DNA of 64,000 nucleotides from Aquila chrysaetos chrysaetos (taxonomy: Eukaryota; Chordata; Aves; Accipitriformes; Accipitridae), in contig NC_044016.1 in the NCBI RefSeq assembly GCF_900496995.4, positions 19,944,932 through 20,008,931 on the forward strand, given 5' to 3'. Below the pieces are notes generated by a model. That model was not told the origin of the DNA and searched no databases. It saw only the letters and a program-made list of their open reading frames with translations. Below, piece after piece: positions 39,901 to 50,600 of this stretch. Position numbers and translations under genes: made by a program. The stretch's first letter is position 1; each line of letters starts with the position of its first letter.

Positions 39901-40852
39901 AACATTTAAATCAAGAAAGAATATATTCTTTGGTCTCTTACTCCTGGAACCAACTAAAGCTGTTGAATCCTGCTCATGTCTTGCATGATGCAAAAGTCTC
40001 TGCAAGAGATGACCAAGTAATTCCTTCAGGCATTTGGCAAAATAATGAAGGCTGTGGCCTGAACCTCAAAATTGGTATGTAACAAACAAGGGGATTCTTG
40101 AAACCCCAGCCACTGAGCAGAAGGTAACCAGCCTCCTTCAGAGAAATCTGCAGGAAGAGCAAAGGAACACAGTCTTCACAAAGGCAGCTAACAAGATATT
40201 CAATGCATAAATAGGAGCAGCATCTCTTTTGTGCATAGTAGTTTTGGTCATCTGGTAAGAGCTATCTGGAATAGCAGACAATATTTCATTAGCTAATCTT
40301 TCAGACTAGGTGAATCCTAACATTCATTGAAAATTATTGGGAACTCATAGCCAAAAATAGTAATTCATCCTCACTAGTACTTACATGGAGGAAACAGAAA
40401 TGAGCATGTTCCCCATGCCCCTCCCCACAGACACAACCATACATTTACACATGCCCAAATTAAAAACTGGAATGAGATGACTAGGCTAGGGAAGGAGAGA
40501 AGAGGAACTGCCTTTATTTTTTATGGCATAACTTCACTTTCCCAGTTTGGTCACTCTGGGGACTCCCTCCGCTCCCTTCCCCTTAGCCTTCAACTAGTTA
40601 TGGAACCTGTACTACTTCAATGGCCAGTACTCCAGTGACAAGAGCTCAAGTTCCTGGCCAGCTCTATTTCCAAGTTTTGCCATGACAGCACATGGACATT
40701 TTAGTCAAACTCTACCCTGTTATCTACACTGTTTATTGCTCTGCTTGCTCAAGATTGAAAGCAATATTTACTTCTGTCTTTTTTTCTGACATTCTTCCTG
40801 ATTTGGTCTAATGGGTTGCTCATCTTTGCTCCTTTGACCTCTTCTGCCTCAG
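36935..40852. other. KCNK16 intron 1
   Basis: Phase-0 intron bounded by GTAAGA and a CTCAG acceptor. Nothing else was recognised inside it. Confidence 0.75.
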
Positions 40853-40964
40853 GTCCTCATGGAAGCATGGGAAAAAGTGATCAACCCAGAAGGAAACTCT
40901 ACGAATCCCAGTAACTGGGACTTCAGCAACTCCTTTTTTGCAGGAACTGTTGTCACCACTATAG
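40853..40964 (+). pseudogene. KCNK16: KCNK16 exon 2 (pore helix 1, start of filter 1)
   Basis: Acceptor CTGCCTCAG and donor GTGAGG flank 112 nt. The translation runs VLMEAWEKVINPEGNSTNPS, then NWDFSNSFFAGTVVTTIG, matching the K2P pore-1 exon. NST is a likely N-glycosylation site. The exon ends one base into the glycine of the filter, as in the family, so the next exon must begin with the rest of GYG. This exon itself has no lesion. Confidence 0.92.
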
Positions 40965-43625
40965 GTGAGGTACTCTCTTTCCTTATAAATTGGGGTTTCC
41001 TCCAGGTGTCCTGTAAAGCCCCCAGAAATGTGCAGCTGGTGGACAGAATACCTCTGCAAGACAATCTTGACTACTGTGGGTTATGGTTTTCTATTGTTTT
41101 GCAATTACACCTGTTATTCTTGTGTATCCAGCATATTACACCTGCAAAAAAAGCTGAGTGCCTACTTGGTACATGCAATATCATTTTGTACATGCACAGC
41201 ACATCTTGAGGTTGCTTTGAAGCACTTATTTGCACTCACCACAAAATCAGAGACCTATAGAAAATTACAATACTCTTTAAAAATAATTGCAGCTGCTAGA
41301 TTGGGTTTCTTGTATATGCCTACATTTTTCTGAACCACAGCAATTACATGGCCCTCTATGTCAGAAAATTGATATACTCCATTTATCTACAATAGCTTTA
41401 AAGCAATTTGCTTTTGCTTGAGGGACTCTAGATTTGCCTTTTTAAAACCTGACTCAGCAAAACTATTAAGCAAGCATGGCCTCAATTTTGAGCAGGGTCC
41501 TTAAGTTCTGGTGACCTTAGTACATACATACATTGCTGAATCAAGCTCTTATTATCTAGCCTATGCTAGCATCTATCCAGAATCTAGCTCTACACCGTGC
41601 AAAGACAACTTTTTTTTATTGGCCTGCTAATCTGGCTTGAATTACCTTCCCTTATTGTGCCAGCAATTTAGCACTTCCTTCCTTTTCTTTTCTTGAAATG
41701 TAAATACTCCTTCTCCTTATTTATAGTTTATTGGTGAGTCATTGAACTAGTCCAGATGTATTGGAATAAGGGAAGCACTGATAATAGAAAATACATGAAG
41801 GTAATTTACAACAAAGTTAGTGCATGTTTCTGAGTAAAGGTTCAATTAATTGACCTTTAGTTAGGGGAAAGGGAGATTAGGTATGTTAGATATGTTGGAA
41901 CATTTCAGAGTTCTGGCACAAGTTTTCTTCTCTTTTTCATTTGTAAAATCTCTTAAGTCACTGCATTCTTTACCTACACTGGGAAAGCTATAAAATTACT
42001 GTCAAATGCAGACTTGGTTTATATGAGCAAGAAGTTCTTTAGCTGCATAACCTATGTCTGTTCCCCAAATGCATGCAGCTCTACCACCACAAGGATTTTC
42101 ATGCTAGTATAGCTGCATCTTTCCTGAGATTTCTAATCGCACCTCATGGATATGATCTTTTTTTTTTTTTCCCCCTGAACTAAGACCTCATTTCTGGCAG
42201 AACTCCTATTATCAGACAAAGCTTTGGAGCTGTATCTGCTTGTTCACTCTGAAAAACCTCTTCCAAGAAGTTGGTTCACCTCCTTTTAAACACAATTTAG
42301 TCATGCTTTGGGAAATTATTTACAATCAGTTTTTCTTCATTCCTGACTTACTCTCCCCTACGTTATAGGTTTGTACCTGAAAGTTCTAAAAGCCAGGGTA
42401 AAAAGTAATGTTGTGCATTTCAGTATAAAATTTTATGCAAACTTTATTATCTAATTAAATGCTATCACACTTCTGGAATGAACTAAATGAGAACAGATAT
42501 CAACTATAACCATGTCGATCAGTAATTCTTGAAGTGCTTTGCAAATGAGGTGAGTATTATTATACAGCTGGAGAGACATGGTACATAATATAGAATTGAT
42601 TTGTCAAAGTCACCCAGTAGGCTCACGTCAAGTTTCTCAAGTTCAGCGGACTATTTTATATGTGAGATAACAGAGAGACAGAAAGAAAACCACGATACCT
42701 GGACCTTCTACTTTATAAACAGTGGTTTGGCTGTTCATCCAGTCACAATAGGTGCACGCATAGAAAATCATACTCTGGTTTGAATGCCCCTGAGGGCATT
42801 TTTAAACAATTGCAATGAGTTTGCATCAGCCCACACATCACTAGTCAAAAGTTCACCAGAGTGTGTTCCCTGGAAATCCATGAGTTCCTGATCCTCAATC
42901 CTAAACTCCTAAAATCCCTTGTCATGACCCATCCACTGGCCATTCTGCGTACCTGTCTATTGCAGCCACGTATGCTGTAACTTATCTCCCAGAAGGCAGA
43001 CGTTTGTACTGAGAGACACAGATCTGCCCTGTGCTGACAGAAAACAGTTCTGCTCTGAATGTTTCTAAGTTAAAAATAAAAGCAGGCAAACTGACTTTAC
43101 TTAGATTTCATCCAAACATATTTTTGGCTGAGCTCTTGCAAGCCACTTTGTAAATCTTTGGAAGCAGTCATGGTGAAGAGAACCCTAATTTGTTTTTGCC
43201 AATCTTTGTATCATGAGTTATGCAATACTTGGTGATTTTCCTCAAAGACAGGAGCCAATTGATTACGAGAGCATCTCCACTTGAATTGAAATTGTAAAGT
43301 GAGTATTTCATTCCTATGGTTGCCATAATAAGTTTGAAATTATGATGAGCATACTTACAAACTCATTGCAAAAAGCTTTAAAAAAAATCCTCATTTTTTT
43401 CCTAATTTGGAGATTTTTTGGATTCGTGATTAGGTACAATATCTCTGTGCAGGGTAAACAGCAAGGTCAGCCTACAGTGCATGGAAGCATTGGTTTATCC
43501 TTTCTTTTTTGGACATTGCTCCCAGCTGGAGTGGGTTTGTGATTCAAGAGCAAAACAGACCCAGTAATTTCCACTAGACAACTGCTCAGTGCTGTTTAGC
43601 TGTCATCTTCCTTTTATCTTTCAAG
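40965..43625. other. KCNK16 interval lacking the expected exon 3
   Basis: An exon encoding YGNLAPST-like sequence, TM2 and the following loop should lie here. Reading all three sense frames I could not find it, even in damaged form. A TTVGYG string at 41,070-41,087 is discussed as a finding but is not followed by channel-like sequence and lacks an acceptor. A deletion, a translocation or extreme decay would all fit. Confidence 0.6.
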
Positions 43626-43790
43626 TGGTTCAAACACTGACAGTGGCAATCTTCCTGACCACTAGGACCTTGCTTTTTCTAGTGTCCCCACCATAGGTCT
43701 TCAGTTATGTAGAAGGCTGGAGCTACGGAGAAGGCTTTTACTTCACCTTCATCACCCTGAGCACCATTGGATTTGGGGACTATGTAGTAG
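43626..43790 (+). pseudogene. KCNK16: KCNK16 exon 4 (TM3, pore 2) with in-frame TAG
   Basis: After an AAG acceptor (TATCTTTCAAG) the frame reads VQTLTVAIFLTTRTLLFLVS, then PP and TAG at 43,694-43,696. It continues in the same frame as VFSYVEGWSYGEGFYFTFI and TLSTIGFGDYVV to donor GTAATA. The second selectivity filter (TIGFGD) is intact. Related channels have a hydrophobic residue, usually Met, where the stop lies. The stop could be avoided only if CACCATAG served as a new acceptor, which would lose TM3. Confidence 0.9.
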
Positions 43791-45118
43791 GTAATAAAGA
43801 AGGTGAACTGGATTGAGCTTTGTAATTAGTTACTCTAGTATAAAGCTAAATACAGAGAGCACAGATATCCATTCTACCATAAATCTGGTACAAGAGTGAG
43901 CTGACCCAGTCTGGTAATGATGAGGTAATGTATTATATGACATGGGCATTTTTCTCTTGGCAGCTAAGCTGAGAGTCACCAAACTCATTTCACATATGCC
44001 ACTGAACACCCATTCAACAGTGACTATGTCCAAGCTGGTACGAATGTGATCCATGAGTGACAGGTGGAATATAAATGAAATCTCTTTGTCAGTATTAAGC
44101 CTTTGAAACACCCTCTTCTAACAGTGATTTGTTTCAGCAAGTGCCTACCATTCCCAATAAGAAATCATGTCAAATATGAAATGATCAGTACTTACAACGG
44201 GGATAATATTACTGACAAACCCAGGACACCTGTGAAAGAAAACAAAACCAGTGAGATTACATAGTCTTTAGAGATCTAGGCTGAGACACAGCAGTAGAGA
44301 GACATGAGGGGCTATTTTTCCACCCACTTATTTGAACAAATGGTCTTAACAGGTTATGTATAGTGTGTTTATTTGTTAAAAACACTAGGGTCTGTTACTT
44401 CACGAGTAGTAGCTCTCCTCTCCTAGAGGTCATAACTATGTCCCAAAAGGAGATAAAAACCCATCCCGTGCTGAATCTGGACACTGTGGAGTTTCATGAT
44501 GATCTGGATGACAGAGACTAAATGGGTGGCTGCGGTGCTGCCCTGTCCCTGTATCAGCTGCACCGATTGTCCATGCTGTGGAAATACCAAACTGGGAATT
44601 AAGATTCCCATAACCACCTACTTAAAACGGCTGCATTTCCCATATAATATTCTCCAGGTAATTTTGAATCCTCGTTACTGAGGTATATCACCCTACAAAA
44701 AGCAATAACTATATCACTGAGGTAGTAAACCATATCTTTCTAAATCATCTGAGATCCCCTGTGCGTCTCTTGAGTGTAATATGGCTAACATGGATTCAAC
44801 ATTGGGTTTCCAAGATGATGTTTTTCTTTGTCAGTGGCTAGGAACACTCAATTTTGTGCATTCCTGATTAACAATAGATATGGCTATTTTTATTATATAT
44901 CCTCAGCTCCAGACATTTGATGCCAGCTGTGCTAAGCTTAACCTGAGAGTTGGAACACAAAAAGCAAAAAGCTCACAGATCACACAAAAAGCTCATAGAT
45001 CACACAGACTTGTTTAACATACACTTTTGAAGGGGGTGGAGGGGGTGTATGAGCATGTATGTTGTCTGGCAGACCAAAGCTATCAAGATTAATATGCAAA
45101 GTTTCCTGGATTTTTCAG
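43791..45118. other. KCNK16 intron before the last exon
   Basis: Bounded by GTAATA and TTTTTCAG. It holds a 20-bp tandem duplication just before the acceptor region (44,966-45,005), and otherwise nothing was recognised. Confidence 0.7.
44966..45005 (+). repeat. 20-bp tandem duplication
   Basis: Two adjacent units of AAAAAGCTCACAGATCACAC, differing at one base (C to T in the second). It lies about 110 bp before the last KCNK16 exon. Confidence 0.9.
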
Positions 45119-45342
45119 GCACAAACCCCAACAAGCACTATAACCCAGAGTACAGGAGCCTAACTGTGATATGGATTGTTTTTGGCTTGGCCTGGCTAGC
45201 TCTGGTCTTCAATGTGGGAGCTGATTTGATGGAAAAATTCCTTCAGCTAAAGTGGCACAAGCCTGACTTAAGCTTGGCAGAAGGACCCACCACCAAATTG
45301 GAAGATGAACCTGAGCAGCCTAGAATCCACATCCCTAGCTGA
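45119..45342 (+). pseudogene. KCNK16: KCNK16 last exon (TM4 and C-terminal tail)
   Basis: After TTTTTCAG the exon completes a glycine codon and reads GTNPNKHYNPEYRSL, then TM4 as TVIWIVFGLAWLALVFNVGA, and a short tail ending HIPS at TGA 45,340-45,342. It is open throughout with no lesion. The GTxPxKHY motif and FGLAWLAL identify the TALK subgroup. The downstream sequence offers an ATTAAA near 45,506 as a possible polyadenylation signal. Confidence 0.9.
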
Positions 45343-48300
45343 GCAAGGTACACAGAAAGCAGTTTTGAAAGCTCATCTTTCATCTATATCTCACAGTAAG
45401 CAAGCCCTGTGGATAAAGGACTAAACCACAGGTTGTGGACTGTTTCCTAAGGAGGAAATGTTTCAGATGCATTGAAATTTCCACACACTGTGTAGGCATC
45501 AGCCAATTAAAACCTCCAAAGAAGTAGCACGCATGGTAAAACAAGTGTCCCAGGATTCATTTTACACCTCTCACTCAACAAAGGCAACTTCCCCTAAAGT
45601 AATCAATTATTATCCTTTCTCTTTCTCCAGTGGAATATAGTTCTTATAGTCACTCATTTTCAAAAAATCCAGAGTGACTGCCTCCCAGCTCCAATGACAA
45701 GTCATGTCACCAAGAGTCTCAAGTGGAAAAAGTCAGGTACAAAAATCTTTCTGCATTTCAATCAGAAAACAAACAAAACCACAGAGGAATATCGACAGTA
45801 ATGACCACCTACTTAATGACATCCATCCAATTAAGATTCCATTGATGTTGTCTGAAATTAGCAGCTTTCATATAAAATGATAACATTTCTTTAGTTCCTG
45901 GTCTAAAATGTTTTTCTTTTAAATTGTACAGAAATTATGTGTCTATCCAGTGCTGCCTGGACTGTTACAATTCATTTCAGAGTGAACTGACAGCTCAGAG
46001 CAGGTCCTTCTCTTTATCACAGTTCATTTCACAGCCACTTGAAAACAGCACTTTAAACTAAATTTAAATGCAAGCAGACTTCCTTATTTCCAGCCAGATC
46101 ACAAATATTATTTGAGTCTGGCATTTGCTTTGGGCCAGTTCAGTGAAGAACTATCATGCACCATACAGAGATGATGCTGTCCGTTTACCTCTAAACAAGG
46201 CTGATGATAGGCTCTTGTGTTAAATCTGATCCACAGTCATGCGCATCGTGTCATCTGTGAGAAACAGGGAGTTTGATTTTATCACAGGTATTGTAAGTCA
46301 AAAGTAGCAGCAGCCATCTCCAAAGAAGCAGAAAAGCCAAAGAAGGACATTTAAGCACCTTATGACAGGCTAATCACTGAGATGTAAAACTGTAGTCATA
46401 CTCTGTATTAAAGTATACTACAGAAACTTGATAAAACAATTATCCATTCATTGAGTACCATACTAGATTGTTTATAACCATCACTAACACGTTCCATGGG
46501 TATGCTTGTAATTATGTACACACTGCTATTTATTCAGTGTGTTTATAACTCATACTAACCATCAATTAATCCTATAAAACTCCTTTATAAGTGAAACTAA
46601 TGTAAAGTGTGAGTGAAATATGACTGGGCATGTAGACTAGCTCCAAGCTAGCCTATGGCTGACAGGCTAGAGTAACATCAAACGTCAGCCTTTCAGCAGC
46701 TGCTTTGATATTTCGTTTTGGGGAAGTGTCCATAAAACATGTAGAGATGTGTGTAGGTCACAAATCTCTTCCCACATACCTTCTGTGCTAGATTTTTACT
46801 TCTGAGGAGGGTCACAACACATGCTTGTTCTTACATCTGACTTGGTGCTTGTTTTCTTTGCTAGTTGCTGACTCCTGCATAGTGCAGTGTGGCTGCTCAA
46901 AATCTGAAATGCTGGTATGTAAGAATGCCAGCTATGGTTTTTTCAACTCATTTCAAAACTGAGTTTTCAAACGCTTATTCCATCTAAGATTTCCCTCATG
47001 TCTTACCACTACCTACCTCACAGATTTTATCTCCTCAGTTTTTGCACTGATCTTTCTGTATGCCCTCAGCTATTCCCATAAATCTGTGCAACAGCTTTCT
47101 TTGTAGCCTCTGTCACCAAGAACAGCCAACTCTCTCCTGTCTGGCTTTTTGTATCTTTGCAAATCTCACAGGAAACTTTCTCAGTATTCTCTATTCTTCG
47201 GACATAATGTTTGCATATGCAATTGCTAACATCATCACCATCACTGTACTCTGTACCTGCCTTGCCTCAACACTACAAGACATTTTAGGCCTGTTTGTGT
47301 GAAAGACAAAACCAAAGTTCTACTGACTTTATATCTAACCTGTTCCCTTCACCTTGCCTTTTTCCATGCCTTCCTTACTTTATCTAGCCACAGGCAGCCA
47401 CAAAACATGCACCTGTCTAAAGGTGATCCTATAGAGTGTTGTACACCATGCTGCATGCCATAAAAAATGATAATGAGGTTTATAAGGGATAGAAAGCATG
47501 CATGCACCACTTACTGGCAAAGTGTTAAAATCATTCTTACTTGACATCTGACAGCAGGGCGTTTGGATTGCTTTTACTGCAGTCCAGAAAATTGCTCCTG
47601 TACCTGATACTGATTTTGCAAAGTAGCAGCATGGTGAGACTATCTTCTGAATTCTTTGCTACTGCTGCTTTTACTAAGGCTGAAAGTAGCTGCAGCAGTT
47701 CTCAAGCTGCCAGCTGGAAGACTGAAAATGGTACCTTGAATCAAGCATATGGCCATGTTGAAACAGAAAAGAGAAAGATACTGATGACCTCTCCTGTGTT
47801 ACACACATGATAAAGATTTCTTGCTCACTTTGTCATTTTTTCAAGTTCCTGAAAAGATCCTAAAGGTCATGCACATCTGTAATCAAAGTTACTTTGAGAT
47901 ACATACTTGGAGCACTGGCCCAGCTCTTCAGCATGGATGGATCAAGTGCTTTCTAGTACCCTTCCTCTAAGAAAAAGGTAGTAAACAAGTATCAACAGAC
48001 CAGCTAAGAAAAATAACATGGAAGAACTGTGCAATCACAAGAGCTTACAAGGAGCCAGAGTGCACAAAAGGGACTCTTCTGCTCTTTTAATAACCCATTT
48101 TACCAGTGGTGCAATCCTGCACAGAATGGAGATCACACAACCTGCTACAAGATGCTCAGATGCATGGAATACAGCCCTTCTGAAGCCTCTGAATGTAGCT
48201 CTGTGGCCTGTGGCAGAAGCAATGGCCCAGGCAGTGTCCATCTGTGATGTGGAAAAGTAGCACATTGTCCTGAGCAGCTACCACTTGCAGTCCAGTGCAG

Positions 48301-49689
48301 GACAAGAAGCAAACATCCTTCCAGGCTTACACTTACCTTTTAAGCCTACTCAGCAAGCCCTCCCTCATCCTCAGATATATTGGTACCTTCCAAACAACAC
48401 CAAAATATCATCTGCAAATATTTGAGCCATTCGTCTGGAGATGTAAACAGAAGGCTGACACACAAGTGACATTTCTGAGAATACTCAAGAAAATCAGCCA
48501 TTAAAATTTCATATGATTCTGTGAAGATTTGTTGTGAATCTTGATCTCTTCTCTTGCTCCCCAAATTCCCTCTAGCAAGCATATGCTTGATGTCCTGGGT
48601 TTTTGGTCTTGCTTGTAGTTACAAACCCTGAGTCTCACCTGTAATTTGTTTTATATAATATATCTTTAGTATAAACATTAATTGCTATATGTTTAGCTTG
48701 TAATGTTTCAGCATGGTTATACTTAGTGTGCTTTGTATAAACTATCTGATTTTAATGCAGTTAAATTCTCAAAATGTAGCTCAGATGTGTCTATTTCCTG
48801 ATCTTAAATGAGAGGAAACTTGAATATATATATACTTTTTAGTATCTTTGCATCTTTTCTTTCTCATATACATTTTTAAAGAAGGCTTTTTTCATTTCCA
48901 TTTTAAACATCATTCAGTAATGAATACATTGAAAATGCAGAGTTAAGACTGAGCAATGAGCAGCACAACTATTTTTGTTTTAAGACTGCATTTAGGATGA
49001 TATCTTTAAACTGGAATTGGTCTATCCTTTGTGTGTTAAGTTTTGCATCTTGCCAGTAAAACCATGAGTTAACGCTAGTCAGTTTAAAGCACCTCCCAGA
49101 AAAACGTGAATTAGCACATTACCAGAACTGTTTCAGTGGTGCAATACCTGTTTGAAGGCTGCCTTATTTGTAATAGTATGAACACTCCCCTGGCAAAAAA
49201 AAAAAAAAAAAATCCCAGGGCAGTGTGAGAAGACATTACTATCTGACAGCACATAAAGGCATCCTGTTCAGAAATTTAGTAGGTGTATTCTCCTGTATCT
49301 CATATTCTGCAAACAAACTTTTTTTACACCCAAAGTGATTTGGTTGTTTTTTCTCTTGGTGAGGGAACAGAGGGGAACATTTGATATAGTCCTATACGAG
49401 AAAATAATTAATCAAATAAGTCTTGGGAACTACCAGTGCAAAGAAGGTGCTCCCATCTTTCATAGGAGAAACCACAAACAATAAAAAGACACACAAGCTT
49501 ACTACCTTTACAGTTGCTTATATTGAAGAGTTGTTATCAGAAACACCTGTTTGCCACCTCTTAAATTAGCTTAGCAGCTGACTGAAGGAGGAAACTAGAG
49601 TTATGTAAGTCGCTGGTATGGTGATCTGTAACTGAAACCAGCTGGTTAGATAAGCAATTTGGTTTGCTGGCAAGGGTGTTGGGTAGTAT
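45343..49689. other. KCNK16-KCNK17 intergenic region
   Basis: The first part may be former KCNK16 3'UTR. I saw no other gene, recognisable repeat or conserved structure up to the KCNK17 CpG island, apart from an A-run near 49,194-49,212. Confidence 0.6.
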
Positions 49690-50600
49690 CTCTCCGAGGG
49701 ACGAACATGCCTCGGTGCTCGTCCTCGCACAGAGAAGGGAGCCATAAGGCACTTCCGCGCTCCGGAGAAGGCAGGTGGGAAGCGGAGTAGTACAGGAGAA
49801 GGGCGGGGGGGCGGGCTGCCGCATGGAACGGGCGGAACCCGCTGCCCTGGCCCGGCCCAGCGCGGCTTTAGGCTTCTCTCCGCGCCGCGGAGGGTGGGAA
49901 GGGGCAGGTCGGGGGCAAAGCTGGGTGGGGGAAGGCCCGGGGGAGGTGCTAGGGGCCGGCCGGGCGCCCTGCCCGGCGCAGCCCTCCTGCCGTGGGCGGC
50001 CTCGCGCCCGCCCCCGGCCCGGCAGCTCCTTCAGCCCCAGGGGCGGCGGCGGGACTGATGGTGGCGGCGCGGCGGCGGCGCTGGGGTGTGCCGATGCTGC
50101 TGGCGGCGTACGTGGGCTATGTGGGGCTGGGCGCCGGCGTGCTGCAGGCGCTGGAGCGGCCGGCCGAGGTGCAGGCGGCCCAACACCTCCTCCAGCAGCA
50201 CTGGGAGCTGCTCGCCAACTATACCTGCCTGCGGGGGCCCGGCCTCCAGCGGCTCATCGAGGTGAGCCCGCCGGCCCCTCCGCCGGCGCGGCAGCGGCGG
50301 AGCAAAGCACCCGCCCAGCTGGGAGCTGCCGCGGCAGGCGCTGCCTTCGTCCTGGGGCTGGGGGCGGGGGGGGGGGGGGGCGGCGGTTAGTAATGGCAGG
50401 AACCTCGCCTCCTGCCTGCGAGAAACTTAAAACTTTCTTCCTATCTGTATCTATGCGCACACATAATCCTGCCCCGCAGAAGCTGCCCGCGGCGTAGGAA
50501 AAGCTTTCCGCTCCGGGGGCAGCTCCGTGGGAGCAGGAGCGCAGAGCGCCGCGTTGCTCTGGGCTGGCCGGCACGTCGGCCTTTCCCGGCTTGTCACCGA
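49690..50600 (+). promoter_or_regulatory. KCNK17: CpG island promoter of KCNK17
   Basis: About 900 bp with very high GC content and dense CpG, in sharp contrast to the AT-rich flanks, surround the first exon. It contains several GGGCGG/GGCGGG boxes of the Sp1 type and no evident TATA box, which suggests dispersed initiation. The exact transcription start cannot be read from sequence. Confidence 0.75.
50058..50261 (+). CDS. KCNK17: KCNK17 (TALK-2) exon 1: start, TM1 and cap
   Basis: First coding exon of an alkaline-activated two-pore potassium channel of the plasma membrane. The ATG at 50,058 opens a basic N terminus (MVAARRRRWG), TM1 (about residues 11-33, including MLLAAYVGYVGLGAGVL) and the cap helix. 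HWELLANYTCLRGPGLQRLI follows, with the cap cysteine that links subunits in K2P dimers. It has 68 codons and ends in phase 0 at donor GTGAGC. HWELL.NYTCL fits KCNK17 better than KCNK5, and the position after KCNK16 agrees. The upstream frame stays open for about 22 codons without an ATG, so this start is preferred. Base composition is extremely GC-rich, unlike the KCNK16 exons. Confidence 0.92.

Larger units (their letters stand above)
36737..45342 (+). pseudogene. KCNK16: KCNK16 (TALK-1) two-pore potassium channel, decayed
   Basis: KCNK16 normally makes a four-TM, two-pore background potassium channel of the plasma membrane, known in mammals from pancreatic beta cells. Four exons align by eye with the family: TM1 and cap (36,737-36,934), pore 1 (40,853-40,964), TM3 to pore 2 (43,626-43,790) and TM4 with tail (45,119-45,342). 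Three defects are visible. The codon in start position and context (ACC ATA at 36,734-36,739) is ATA, with a stop further upstream and no ATG before mid-TM1. The exon that should supply the YG of filter 1 and TM2 was not found between 40,965 and 43,625. TAG at 43,694-43,696 interrupts exon 4 in frame. Remaining reading frames and splice donors are well kept, so the loss looks recent. KCNK17 lies about 4.7 kb downstream on the same strand. Confidence 0.83.

Noticed and set aside
49775-50497. A 240-codon open frame across the KCNK17 CpG island
   Set aside because: It is rich in Gly, Ala, Arg and Pro, as expected of any stop-poor GC-rich sequence. It reads through the KCNK17 exon in a different frame and across its donor, and has no domain.
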